Of a stretch of 50,175 nucleotides of DNA, positions 1-9,546 are shown in pieces. Source of the stretch: Lachnospiraceae bacterium (GTDB taxonomy: Bacteria; Bacillota; Clostridia; Lachnospirales; Lachnospiraceae); the NCBI GenBank assembly GCA_029338735.1, contig JAQYAY010000039.1, positions 1-50,175 on the forward strand. The letters are read 5' to 3'. The position numbers and the translations under genes were made by a program. Positions within the stretch are counted from its first letter, which is position 1, and every line of letters starts with the position of its first letter. Below the pieces are notes generated by a model, which did not search any database, was not told the DNA's origin, and saw only the letters and a program-made list of their open reading frames with translations.

Positions 1-1
1 C

Positions 2-607
2 ATGAGATTTTCGGATCAGGCCACATTTTTAAATGATATAGGAACTGACATCGATAACGGCGGAAAGTTCAACCTCGTCCAGATAGTCCTTGGCGGAAAG
101 AACGTATTCTTAGGAGTAAAGAACCGTCTGTCAGGTGAGAAAAGTGCCATCGACATGAAGCTCGGCTACTACATGACAGGAGACAACAATCTCGATGTGA
201 ACTACGTAGCCAGCCATACCGGACAGAAGACTACCTGCGATATCTATGCAAACGGTGTGCTTCGTGACAGAGCTACGAAGACCTTCCGTGGGACCATCGA
301 TTTCATCAAGGGCTGCAAGGGCGCCAAGGGCAATGAGATGGAGGATGTCCTTCTCATGGACAAGCCTGTGAAAAATAAGACAATTCCAGTCATCCTCTGC
401 GCAGAAGAGGATGTCGAGGGTAATCATGGTGCTACGATCGGAAAGCTCGCCAAGGATGTTCTCTTCTATCTCGAGAGCCGCGGCATGAGCCAGGAAGCAG
501 TCTACGAGATGATGGCGCGCGCAAGGATCGATGCGATAGCCGCAGAGATACCGGACGATGAGACAAGAGAGCTGGTCGGAAAGTATTTGGACGAGTTCAG
601 AAGGTGA
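2..607 (+). CDS. sufD: Fe-S cluster assembly protein SufD, C-terminal part (5' truncated by window edge)
   Basis: This is the C-terminal 200 or so residues of a SufB/SufD-family scaffold protein, which with SufB and SufC builds Fe-S clusters in the cytoplasm. The repetitive beta-helix-like segment is followed by the family-typical stretch PVILCAEEDVEGNHGAT around residues 130-146 of the visible part and a helical C-terminus. The frame is open to the left edge, so the ATG at base 2 is probably internal. Its stop overlaps the GTG start of sufS by 4 bases, so the two are translationally coupled. SufD rather than SufB is inferred from the position directly before sufS and sufU in the usual sufCBDSU order of Gram-positives; sufC and sufB should lie to the left. 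Confidence 0.85.
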   Translation: MRFSDQATFLNDIGTDIDNGGKFNLVQIVLGGKNVFLGVKNRLSGEKSAIDMKLGYYMTGDNNLDVNYVASHTGQKTTCDIYANGVLRDRATKTFRGTIDFIKGCKGAKGNEMEDVLLMDKPVKNKTIPVILCAEEDVEGNHGATIGKLAKDVLFYLESRGMSQEAVYEMMARARIDAIAAEIPDDETRELVGKYLDEFRR

Positions 608-1824
608 GGCCTGAATTGGACATTAAAAAAGAGTTTCCTATATTAGAAAAAAGACAGATAGTCTACCTCGACAACGCAGCGACGACACAGAAGCCGCCAT
701 GCGTTATAGAGGCGGCCAGCAGATACTATAACGAGAATAACGCGAACCCGCTCAGAGGTCTCTACCAGTTGTCTATAGACGCGACAGACGAGTACGAGAA
801 CTCGAGGCAGGAAGTCGCTGACTTTATCGGGGCAGCTGACAAGTCCGAGATCATTTTTACAAGGAATGCGACAGAGAGCCTGAACCTCGTGGCATATTCA
901 TACGCGAGAAACTTCCTGCATGAGGGCGACGAGGTCATCACGACCATCGCCGAGCACCACTCGAATATGATCCCGTGGCAGCAGGCCTGCAAGGCTACCG
1001 GAGCTCACCTGACCTATCTCTACTGCGAGAAGGACGGCACGATGACTCCTGAGATGCTTGAAAAGATCATTTCAGACAAGACGAAGATCGTAGCCGTGAC
1101 CCAGGTGTCGAATGTATTCGGCCGCGTGAACGACATCAAGGGATTTGCCGAGGTAGCTCATAAGCATGGAGCTATTCTCGTAGCAGACGGCGCTCAGTCG
1201 GTGCCGCACATCCCTGTAAATGTCCAGGATTTGGACTGCGATTTCCTCTCATTCTCCGGCCACAAGATGTACGCTCCGATGGGAATCGGAGTCCTCTATG
1301 GAAAGAAAGACCTCCTCGAAAAAATGCCGCCGTTCCTTTTCGGTGGCGAGATGATAGAATATGTGACTACCGATGGCGCAACCTGGGCAGAGCTTCCACA
1401 CAAGTTCGAAGCCGGAACTGTAAATGTCGGTGGTGCTGTCGGACTCCGTGAGGCAATTCACTTCATGAAGCGCTTCGGCTGGGAGAAGATCGAGAAGCGT
1501 GAGGAAGAGCTCACGACCTACGCTATGGAGAAGATGGCAGACTATCCATATGTCCATATCATAGGCTCAAAGGATCCTAAGGAGCATCACGGCATCATCA
1601 CATTCACGATTGACGGAGTTCATCCGCATGACTGCGCAGCAATCTTCGATGAGCATGATGTAGCGATCAGGGCCGGACATCACTGTGCACAGCCGCTGCT
1701 CAAGTACCTGGGCACTATGTCCACAGTCAGGGCTTCGATGGCCTTTTATAATGACAAGGATGATATTGATAAATTCTATGATGCTCTGATAAGCATCAGG
1801 AAGGAAATGGGATTAGATGGCTAA
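604..1824 (+). CDS. sufS: SufS-type cysteine desulfurase
   Basis: This 406-residue PLP enzyme takes sulfur from L-cysteine as a persulfide for Fe-S cluster assembly. The PLP lysine is Lys221 in the motif SGHKM, and the catalytic cysteine is Cys361 in RAGHHCAQPLL, the group II (SufS/CsdA) arrangement with its short active-site loop. The N-terminal YLDNAATTQKP and the length match the family. The start is GTG at 604, overlapping the sufD stop; no internal ATG fits the N-terminal family alignment as well. The last 8 bases overlap sufU, its sulfur acceptor. Nothing appears truncated. Confidence 0.95.
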   Translation: MRPELDIKKEFPILEKRQIVYLDNAATTQKPPCVIEAASRYYNENNANPLRGLYQLSIDATDEYENSRQEVADFIGAADKSEIIFTRNATESLNLVAYSYARNFLHEGDEVITTIAEHHSNMIPWQQACKATGAHLTYLYCEKDGTMTPEMLEKIISDKTKIVAVTQVSNVFGRVNDIKGFAEVAHKHGAILVADGAQSVPHIPVNVQDLDCDFLSFSGHKMYAPMGIGVLYGKKDLLEKMPPFLFGGEMIEYVTTDGATWAELPHKFEAGTVNVGGAVGLREAIHFMKRFGWEKIEKREEELTTYAMEKMADYPYVHIIGSKDPKEHHGIITFTIDGVHPHDCAAIFDEHDVAIRAGHHCAQPLLKYLGTMSTVRASMAFYNDKDDIDKFYDALISIRKEMGLDG

Positions 1825-2275
1825 CAGTACATTTTATAAGGAGCTCGTTACCGATCACAACCTGCATCCTGCACACAAGCATCATATGGACGGAGCGGAT
1901 CTCACACTCGAAGGTGTGAACCCGTCCTGTGGTGATGATATTATTATCAATCTCAAGGTTGATGACAATGACAAGATCGTGGATGGTGCGTTCGAGGGTG
2001 ATGGATGTGCCATTTCACAGGCTTCAGCTGATATGATGATGGACCTGATCATAGGGAAGTCAAAGGATGAGGCACTGCATCTGGCAGATATTTTTCTTCG
2101 GATGATAAAGGGAAGCATCACCGATGAAGAGAAGGATGAGCTTGAAGAGGCAGGTGTCCTTCAGGACGTGAGCCATATGCCGGCACGTGTTAAGTGTGCA
2201 GTGCTCGGATGGCACACGATTCAGGAGATGTTCGGAGAAGAAAACGAGAAAGCTAAGGAAGAAGCTAAAAAATAG
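1817..2275 (+). CDS. sufU: SufU Fe-S assembly sulfur acceptor
   Basis: This 152-residue IscU-fold protein accepts persulfide sulfur from SufS in the SUF pathway of Gram-positive bacteria. The three ligand cysteines are Cys38 (NPSCGDD), Cys64 (GDGCAIS) and Cys127 (RVKCAVLGW). The long insertion between Cys64 and Cys127 is what separates SufU from IscU and goes with zinc binding. The start codon lies inside the end of sufS (8-base overlap), implying coupled translation. The charged Glu/Lys tail is low complexity. A strong terminator follows, so this is the last gene of the suf operon. Confidence 0.95.
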   Translation: MANSTFYKELVTDHNLHPAHKHHMDGADLTLEGVNPSCGDDIIINLKVDDNDKIVDGAFEGDGCAISQASADMMMDLIIGKSKDEALHLADIFLRMIKGSITDEEKDELEEAGVLQDVSHMPARVKCAVLGWHTIQEMFGEENEKAKEEAKK

Positions 2276-2288
2276 GAGCGCAACTACG

Positions 2289-2325
2289 GCCATCCGTGAC
2301 TCATGTCACGGACGGCTTTTTTTTT
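2289..2325 (+). terminator. Intrinsic terminator of the suf operon
   Basis: Arms of 12 bases at 2289-2300 and 2305-2316 (core CCGTGAC/GTCACGG) pair with one mismatch around a TCAT loop and are followed by nine T residues. It begins 14 bases after the sufU stop. Confidence 0.92.
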
Positions 2326-2336
2326 GCAGTATTTTC

Positions 2337-2365
2337 TTTACTTATTTGCTATTCTATGATATAAT
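2337..2365 (+). promoter_or_regulatory. SigA-type promoter for addB-addA
   Basis: TTTACT (2337-2342) and a perfect TATAAT (2360-2365) are separated by 17 bases, right after the suf terminator. A GAAAGGAG ribosome site and the addB ATG follow at 2395. Confidence 0.65.
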
Positions 2366-2394
2366 ACGAACAGACGTTCAGAAAGGAGAGGCGC

Positions 2395-5300
2395 ATGAAT
2401 CTTCAGATCATTGCCGGACCGTCGGGGGCCGGGAAATCCACTTATATTTACAGGAAGGTAGTAGACGAGGCACAGCAGAATCCGAAGAAGCACTACCTGA
2501 TTCTCGTGCCGCTTCAGTATTCGATGCAGACCCAGAGGATCCTTGTCTTTCTGCATCCACGCAGGAGTATCATGAATATTGATGTCCTCTCTTTCGAGAG
2601 ACTGGCATACAGGGTATTCGATGAGCTCGGCACGAAGAAGACCCAGTGCCTCGATGAGACTGGAAAGGTACTGCTTCTGAGGCGTGCTGCATCCCTGATT
2701 CGGGATGATCTGGGCATACTGAAGAGGAATATAGGCCGCAGAGGATATATTGACGAGGTCAAGTCACTCATCTCTGAGCTGATGCAGTATGGATATACTC
2801 CGGATGATGTGTCATCAATGGCATCAGGTGAGGCTCTGCCTGCCACTTTCAGGGATAAGGCAGAGGATGTGGAGAAGCTGTATCGCAAGTTCCTCGCTCT
2901 GTTCGATGAGAGCATGTTTACTCAGGAGCAGGTGCTCTCACTTCTGTGCGATGTCGCGGACAGATCTGAGCTCCTGAAGGATTCGGTCATTGTCCTTGAC
3001 GGATACACTGGATTCACACCGGTGCAGAAGGAGCTGCTGCGCAGGATTTTTCCTCTTGTGGACAGGATATATGCCTGTGTGACCTGTGATCCTGATACCG
3101 ATCTGTACACAGAAGGTAGTGAAGACGGGCTGTTCCATATGTCAAGGCAGGAGTCTGCATTTCTGTCAGAGCTTGCCGGTTCACATCTTTCAGATCCGGC
3201 CTTCATAGACAGAGGACAGGGCAGATTTGCTGATGGTAGCGCCATGGCCTTTCTGGAGGAGCATATCTTCAGGGAGGATGGGGCATCTTTTTCCCCGGAT
3301 TCTAAGAACCGGCCGGCAGAGCTGATCCGTACGCGCAATGTGAATATCGAGATCCTGTATACAGCAGAGAAGATACATCAGATGATCAGGGAGAACGATG
3401 GCCTGCACTACAGGGATATAGCGGTTGTATGCCCTGATATTGAGGCATACAGATACTCTTTCGAGAGGATATATACTGCATCCGGCATACCTGTATTCAT
3501 TGATGAGAGGAAGGAAGCACAGTTCAATCCACTGACTGAGTTCGTGGATGCATCGCTTGATATGGTGAAGCGCCGCCTGTCATATGAGACACTCATGCGT
3601 TTCTTAAGGAGCGGCCTCACAACGCTTACCACAGATGAGACTGATATCCTTGATGACTATCTGTATGAGGCATCATTCCGGAGTACGACATATCTCAAGA
3701 ATCCGTTCAGAAGACATACCCAGGACTTCAGGAAGGATGAGGACTTAGAGCAGGTCAATGCTATCAGAGAGAAGATTTTTGGTCCACTTATGCGTTTCTA
3801 TGATGAGCAGAAGGGGAAGGCTGTGTCTGTGAAGGACAGACTCACTTCGCTTTTTGATCTGCTCACTTCATTTGATGTGGAGAGGAAGCTCAGGGACAGG
3901 GCTGATCAGAAGGAAGCAGAAGGAGATATGGTATCTGCAGATCTCTATCGCAGGATGTATGGATTCCTGTGCGATCTGTCTGATCAGATGGTGAGCCTTC
4001 TCGGACAGGAAGTGATGAGTGTATCTGATTTCAGGGATATGATTCTTGACGGCCTCGATGCCATAAAGCCTGCCACCGTTCCGAAGAGCAATGATGCAGT
4101 CGTATTCGGAGATCTCGAGAGGACAAGACTCTCAGATGTGAAGGTACTGTTCCTGATAGGCGCCGGCGATGACCAGATCCCTAAGTCATCTGATGCCATA
4201 GGTATCTTTTCTCAGGAGGAGAGGAATCTTTTAAAGGACGAGGGATATGAGCTGGCACCGACCGACAGACAGAAGAGCATGCAGCAGAAGTTCTATCTGT
4301 ATCTGGTTCTGACGAAGGCCGTGGACAGGATATTTATCTCATTTCATGAAGCAGGCTCAGATGGTGACAGAGTGAATGAGTCATATCTCTTTGAAGAGTT
4401 CAGGAAGCTGTTCCCAGGTATGGCCACAGAGACTGTGGATATCACAGACCCGGTATTCCTTGAGACAGAGAACAGTGCTGATATCGTGATGACAAAGGGC
4501 ATCCGCGATATGGTAAATTCAAGTACCAGTGATGATGTGCGCCATCTCACCGCATCTCTTCTTGAGGTAAAGAGCATCTCAGGCAGACAGGACAGGAGAG
4601 AAGCATATACCAGCGCTGCATTCTTCGAGAATAAGAAGACTCCATTGCAGCAGGCTGTCACAGAAGCTCTGTACGGGAAGAATCTCCTGATGTCAGTCAG
4701 CAGACTTGAGACATTTGCGAAGTGTTCATACCTGTATTTCCTGAATTACGGACTCAGACTCCTGCCACGTCAGAAGAATGAGTTTGCGAGCCTTGATCTC
4801 GGCAATCTGTATCACGGCACTCTCGAGAAGTATGCGAAGGGTATCAGGGATGATGGCATGGCGTGGAGTGACCTGACCAGTGATGAGATTGAGAAGAGGC
4901 TCAGACTGGGATTTGATGCAGAGCTTTCAGGATTCAGTGATACAGAGATTTTCTCAGATGCCAGGGAAGCACATTTTTCACAGCAGGCATTTGACAATCT
5001 GCTGTTCAATACCGGTATCATGACGGAGCAGCTCAGGGCAGGATCATTCACACCCGCCTTCTTCGAGCAGGAGCTGTCTTCATTCTGTGATCCATCAGAT
5101 CTGACCATACCGATTGGACGTGGCAGGACTCTGTCTCTTACCGGTAAGATTGACAGGATTGATATAGCACATGGCCATGCGGCTGATTACATCAAGATCA
5201 TTGATTACAAGACAGGGAAGAATGAGCTCGATCCGGTAAAGATATACGCTGGTATCCAGTTGCAGCTGCTTGTATATATGAATGCGGCACTCGACGGTCT

Positions 5301-5868
5301 GAAGAAGCATACCGACAGGCAGGTGCTGCCAGGAGCTGTATTCTATTATCAGCTGAAGGATTCAAGAATTGATGAGACTGCACCGCTGCCAGAGCAGCAG
5401 CTTTATGAGATGCTCGAAAAGGATCTTCGCCCTTCAGGACTGGTGGTTGATGATCCGGCTGTTGTTGGTGCACTTGATGCGAAGCTGATTACGGAGAGCA
5501 GCTACAAGTCTCCATTTGTATCACTGTCAACGAAGAAGGATGGCTCGCTTGGAGCCAGCAGTTCACTGATGCAGCCTGATGATTTCACAGGACTCAGGCT
5601 CTTTACAAGAGGTAAGGCTGCGTCTCTGGGAACTCATATTGCTGATGGTGTCACTGATATTCTGCCTATCAGGGAAGGCAGCATGACGGCATGCACATAC
5701 TGCATTTACAGAGGAGTCTGCCACTTCGATCCCAGGCTTAGTGGATTTTATTATCGTGATATCTCGAATTCACTCTCTGATGATACACCAGAGGATGATA
5801 AGAAGAAGCGAGGCTCGGGACTACGGACACTGGTGGCAAAGATCATGAAGAAGGAGGAGACGAAATGA
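2395..5868 (+). CDS. addB: ATP-dependent helicase/nuclease subunit AddB
   Basis: AddB is the Chi-recognising, nuclease-bearing partner of AddA in double-strand-break repair and recombination. The 1157-residue length is normal. A Walker A motif GPSGAGKST lies at residues 8-16. The C-terminal RecB-like nuclease has IDYKTGK with Asp937 and Lys939. The four cysteines of the AddB 4Fe-4S clasp are visible at 777, 1100, 1103 and 1109 (C...CX2CX5C), so the iron-sulfur staple holding the nuclease domain should form. The ATG at 2395 has a GAAAGGAGAGG ribosome site. The stop overlaps the addA ATG (ATGA), as is usual for this pair. Confidence 0.97.
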   Translation: MNLQIIAGPSGAGKSTYIYRKVVDEAQQNPKKHYLILVPLQYSMQTQRILVFLHPRRSIMNIDVLSFERLAYRVFDELGTKKTQCLDETGKVLLLRRAASLIRDDLGILKRNIGRRGYIDEVKSLISELMQYGYTPDDVSSMASGEALPATFRDKAEDVEKLYRKFLALFDESMFTQEQVLSLLCDVADRSELLKDSVIVLDGYTGFTPVQKELLRRIFPLVDRIYACVTCDPDTDLYTEGSEDGLFHMSRQESAFLSELAGSHLSDPAFIDRGQGRFADGSAMAFLEEHIFREDGASFSPDSKNRPAELIRTRNVNIEILYTAEKIHQMIRENDGLHYRDIAVVCPDIEAYRYSFERIYTASGIPVFIDERKEAQFNPLTEFVDASLDMVKRRLSYETLMRFLRSGLTTLTTDETDILDDYLYEASFRSTTYLKNPFRRHTQDFRKDEDLEQVNAIREKIFGPLMRFYDEQKGKAVSVKDRLTSLFDLLTSFDVERKLRDRADQKEAEGDMVSADLYRRMYGFLCDLSDQMVSLLGQEVMSVSDFRDMILDGLDAIKPATVPKSNDAVVFGDLERTRLSDVKVLFLIGAGDDQIPKSSDAIGIFSQEERNLLKDEGYELAPTDRQKSMQQKFYLYLVLTKAVDRIFISFHEAGSDGDRVNESYLFEEFRKLFPGMATETVDITDPVFLETENSADIVMTKGIRDMVNSSTSDDVRHLTASLLEVKSISGRQDRREAYTSAAFFENKKTPLQQAVTEALYGKNLLMSVSRLETFAKCSYLYFLNYGLRLLPRQKNEFASLDLGNLYHGTLEKYAKGIRDDGMAWSDLTSDEIEKRLRLGFDAELSGFSDTEIFSDAREAHFSQQAFDNLLFNTGIMTEQLRAGSFTPAFFEQELSSFCDPSDLTIPIGRGRTLSLTGKIDRIDIAHGHAADYIKIIDYKTGKNELDPVKIYAGIQLQLLVYMNAALDGLKKHTDRQVLPGAVFYYQLKDSRIDETAPLPEQQLYEMLEKDLRPSGLVVDDPAVVGALDAKLITESSYKSPFVSLSTKKDGSLGASSSLMQPDDFTGLRLFTRGKAASLGTHIADGVTDILPIREGSMTACTYCIYRGVCHFDPRLSGFYYRDISNSLSDDTPEDDKKKRGSGLRTLVAKIMKKEETK

Positions 5869-8800
5869 AGTGGACAGATGCACAGCAGGCAGTAATAGAT
5901 TCACGGGATCAGTCTCTTCTCGTGACAGCGGCAGCGGGAAGCGGTAAGACAGCGGTACTCGTTGAGCGTATCATAGACAAGCTCACAGATGAGACCGATC
6001 CGTGGGATATAGATGAGCTGCTGGTAGTGACATTTACCAAGGCGGCTGCCAAAGAGATGAAGGAGAGGATCTACAAGGCCTTAAATGAAAGGCTGTCTGA
6101 GAACCCTTCGGATTCCCGTATACGGCACATGAGGGAGAGAGTCTATTCATCTGATATCAGGACTATTGACAGTTTCTGCAAGAATGTGGTGTCAGAATAC
6201 TTTGCACAGATAGGTCTGGATCCTGACTTCAGGTTCATGGATGCCGGCGAGACAGAACTTCTGAAGCGTGATGTGATAGAGGAGATGATGAGAGCAGAGT
6301 ATGAGAAGGCAGACAGCGATTTTCTGGCATTGTCGGATATGTTTTCATCTAAGGGATCTGATGATGCCCTGACAGATATTATACTGGGGATATACAACAA
6401 GGCACAGGCCTATGCGTGGCCGCACAGGTTATACTCTTCTCTGGCTGACAGTGTTCATGAGGTGGATGCAGGCTCGGTTCAGGACAGCGACTGGATGAAA
6501 AAGCTCATAGACTGGATCAGGGATTTTGCAAATGAGACTATCCCAGAGATTCAGAGGCTTGCACGGTACGCTGATGTACAGAATGAGAGCGGCATATTTG
6601 ATGTGATCATAGGCAATCTGTCATCAGATGAAGGCTTCTTCAAGGCACTTGCAGATGCATCTGACTATACCGATATCGTGGCTTGGTCTGATACGTACAG
6701 CTTTCCACAGATCGGCAGGAATCAGGCCAGAAAGGGTACTGAAGAAGAAAAGACAATCGCTGACAGTATTAAAGTCAGAAGAGATGAATACAAGGAGTTC
6801 TTCACTAAAAAGATAAAGGAGCCGTTCCTCACAAGACCTATTGAGGATATAGTCATAGAGGAGAATGCCAAGGCAGCGTCATTAAGGGAGATCATCCGGC
6901 TGTCAGAGGAGTTCGATGATGCATTCCTTAATGAGAAGACGGACAGGAAGTCATTCGAATTCTCTGATATAGAGCATTTTGCGGTCAGGATACTCCTGAA
7001 TGAAGATGGTACTGTCACTGATGCGGCACGCAATTACAGGAAGAGATACCGTGAGGTCATGGTGGATGAGTATCAGGATACAAATGAGCTCAACGAGATG
7101 ATTCTGTCAGCAGTGACCAGAGACAGGTCGAACTACTTCATGGTAGGTGATGTGAAGCAGTCAATCTACGGATTCCGTAATGCTGATCCCGGGATCATCA
7201 TTCAGAAGTCAGAAGAGTATCAGAAAGAGCCTGTCAATACAGCATTCCGCCGTATAGATCTCGACAGGAATTTCCGAAGCCGGCAGTGCGTCACGGATAC
7301 TGTAAATGATATATTCAGGCTCGTCATGATTCCTGAGATCGGAGGAGTGAAGTATGACCATGATGCACAGCTCAAGTTCGGAGCAGACTATTATCCGGAA
7401 GTGCCTGATGGGCAGGACAATTCCACTGAGACGGTAGTCCTGCTTCGTGATGATGATGAACTGAATGAGATATCAGATGAGAAGATGTCACTTGAGGCTA
7501 CCTGGACTGCCCAGCGTATCAGGTCGATGATGAAGGGCTTTAAGGTATCCGATGGCAATGGAGGCATGAGACCATTGGAGTACAGGGATATAGCCATCAT
7601 TCTCCGCAGTACGAAGGTGAATGCAGCGAAGATCATGGAGGTATTCAATGCATACGGGATTCCTGCTGAGAATGCCGCAGATACCGGGTATTTCAGTGCT
7701 CCGGAAGTGGTTACAACCCTGAATTACCTCAGGATCATAGACAATCCGAGACAGGATATCCCGCTTGCGTCTGTGCTGACTTCGATGTACTGTGGATTTT
7801 CGGATGAGGATCTGGCAATGATAAGGGCAGCTCATGAGGATGTATCATTTCATGAAGCAGTCCTTTCAGAGAGAGAATCACCGGCGGCAGGACTTAATGA
7901 TGCGAGTCGGAAGAGATTGGACGCTTTTTTCACTGAACTTTATTCTCTCAGGGCGAAGTCAGCTGATACACCGGTATATGAGCTTTTATCCCAGCTCTAT
8001 TCGGACACGGGCTATGATCTGCTGGTGAGCTGTCTGCCGGGTGGCGACAGACGGCGTGAGAATCTGATGAAGCTTCTCGACAAGGCATGTGCTTTTACGA
8101 AGACGAGCTTTTCGGGAATCTCATCCTTCATCTCATATATTGAGCGCCTTGAGAAGTACAATGCTGACGAGGGTGAGGCGGATGCCGGCAATAGTGATGA
8201 TGCCGTCAAGATCATGACGATCCACAAGAGCAAGGGTCTTGAGTTCCCCGTAGTCTTTGCTCTGGGGCTGGGGAATAAGTTCCATAGCGATACTGACAAG
8301 GTGGAGATTAATGGTACTTCAGATATTTCAATGCCTCTTATCAATGTGAAGAAGCATACAGTAAATAACACCCTGCATTTTGCGATGCTCCGTTCCCTGA
8401 AGGATGACAAAGAGCTCGGAGAGAACTTAAGAGTTCTGTATGTTGCACTTACGAGAGCAAAGGAGAAGCTCATTCTGGTAGGATGTCTGACCCAGAAGGA
8501 CAGGGATTCCCTTATCGAAAAGGGACAGAATATCACGGCAGAGCAGCTGTCATATTCTGCACTCAAGGGCGCTTCATGCTTCTACAAGGTGATGATCCCG
8601 GCACTCGTGAAATGCGGATATCAGATCCAGTCTCCTGATGCAGATGATTTCGCAGAGAATGAGGTGGCTGCCGAAAAGGAAAAGGAAGAAATTATGGCCT
8701 ACATGTGCAGTGAAGGTAGAGCAGACATCAGGGAGCATGCACTGAAGCTCTATGAGAGATTTACCCATCCATATGCCTATGAGAAAGAGGTGATCCCGAA

Positions 8801-9506
8801 GCAGAAGTATTCTGTATCAGAGATAAAAAAGGCTGCCATTGAGGAGGAGATGAGAGATGAGGCAGAGGATATGTTCACTGCCGTAGATACTGAGACGGAG
8901 TTTGTACCTACAGTACCTGATTTTCTGAGGCAGGAAAAGAAAGAGGACAAGGCGCAGCTCGGAACAGAGCGTGGTACTGCAATGCACAGATTCCTCGAGA
9001 AGCTTGACTTTTCCAGGAAGCCTCTTGAGCAGTCAATGGATGAGCAGATCCAGACGGAGCTTGACAAGGGATTCCTGACTTCAGATCAGGAGAAGCTGCT
9101 CCAGAAGGACAGACTGGAGAAGTTCCTGTATTCTGATCTGGCCCACAGGATGCAGAAGGCTTCTGAGACGGGTGACCTGTTCCGTGAGCAGGCATTCGTG
9201 GCAGGAGATACGCCGGAGTTTTTCTTTGGAGACCTGAAGGAAGAGAGCACAGATACATCCTCAGAAGATCAGATAATAATTCAGGGAATAATTGATGCAT
9301 TTTTCATAGAAAATGGTAAAATAGTTCTGTTGGATTATAAAACTGATAAGGTGAGATCTGAAGATGAGCTGCTGACGAAGTATACGAAGCAGCTGCAGCT
9401 GTATCAGGTGGCCATAGAGCGTGGCATGAATCTGCCAGTGACTGAGATGTATCTGTATTCATTTGCACTCGGGAAGCAGATATCATGTCCTCTGATAGAC
9501 AGGTGA
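5865..9506 (+). CDS. addA: ATP-dependent helicase/nuclease subunit AddA
   Basis: This is a 1213-residue UvrD-like superfamily 1 helicase with a C-terminal nuclease domain; with AddB it resects broken DNA ends. The Walker A motif AAAGSGKT contains Lys28, and the DExx box appears as VDEYQDT near residue 405. Helicase motifs such as GDVKQSIYGFR and the late VALTRAKEKL follow. The nuclease domain has GTAMHRFLE and the catalytic LDYKTDK with Asp1157 and Lys1159. The ATG overlaps the addB stop by 4 bases, so the two subunits are made in a coupled way. All key motifs are intact. Confidence 0.97.
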   Translation: MKWTDAQQAVIDSRDQSLLVTAAAGSGKTAVLVERIIDKLTDETDPWDIDELLVVTFTKAAAKEMKERIYKALNERLSENPSDSRIRHMRERVYSSDIRTIDSFCKNVVSEYFAQIGLDPDFRFMDAGETELLKRDVIEEMMRAEYEKADSDFLALSDMFSSKGSDDALTDIILGIYNKAQAYAWPHRLYSSLADSVHEVDAGSVQDSDWMKKLIDWIRDFANETIPEIQRLARYADVQNESGIFDVIIGNLSSDEGFFKALADASDYTDIVAWSDTYSFPQIGRNQARKGTEEEKTIADSIKVRRDEYKEFFTKKIKEPFLTRPIEDIVIEENAKAASLREIIRLSEEFDDAFLNEKTDRKSFEFSDIEHFAVRILLNEDGTVTDAARNYRKRYREVMVDEYQDTNELNEMILSAVTRDRSNYFMVGDVKQSIYGFRNADPGIIIQKSEEYQKEPVNTAFRRIDLDRNFRSRQCVTDTVNDIFRLVMIPEIGGVKYDHDAQLKFGADYYPEVPDGQDNSTETVVLLRDDDELNEISDEKMSLEATWTAQRIRSMMKGFKVSDGNGGMRPLEYRDIAIILRSTKVNAAKIMEVFNAYGIPAENAADTGYFSAPEVVTTLNYLRIIDNPRQDIPLASVLTSMYCGFSDEDLAMIRAAHEDVSFHEAVLSERESPAAGLNDASRKRLDAFFTELYSLRAKSADTPVYELLSQLYSDTGYDLLVSCLPGGDRRRENLMKLLDKACAFTKTSFSGISSFISYIERLEKYNADEGEADAGNSDDAVKIMTIHKSKGLEFPVVFALGLGNKFHSDTDKVEINGTSDISMPLINVKKHTVNNTLHFAMLRSLKDDKELGENLRVLYVALTRAKEKLILVGCLTQKDRDSLIEKGQNITAEQLSYSALKGASCFYKVMIPALVKCGYQIQSPDADDFAENEVAAEKEKEEIMAYMCSEGRADIREHALKLYERFTHPYAYEKEVIPKQKYSVSEIKKAAIEEEMRDEAEDMFTAVDTETEFVPTVPDFLRQEKKEDKAQLGTERGTAMHRFLEKLDFSRKPLEQSMDEQIQTELDKGFLTSDQEKLLQKDRLEKFLYSDLAHRMQKASETGDLFREQAFVAGDTPEFFFGDLKEESTDTSSEDQIIIQGIIDAFFIENGKIVLLDYKTDKVRSEDELLTKYTKQLQLYQVAIERGMNLPVTEMYLYSFALGKQISCPLIDR

Positions 9507-9546
9507 ATGCGGATCATACCATATAGATAGCTGGTGGAATGAAAGT

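Noticed and set aside
2187-2582. A 131-codon plus-strand frame spanning the sufU end and the addB start
   Set aside because: It crosses a strong terminator and promoter and overlaps two well-supported genes in another frame.
8012-8566. A 184-codon minus-strand frame in addA
   Set aside because: It overlaps conserved helicase motifs on the plus strand and has no plausible ribosome site or family signature.
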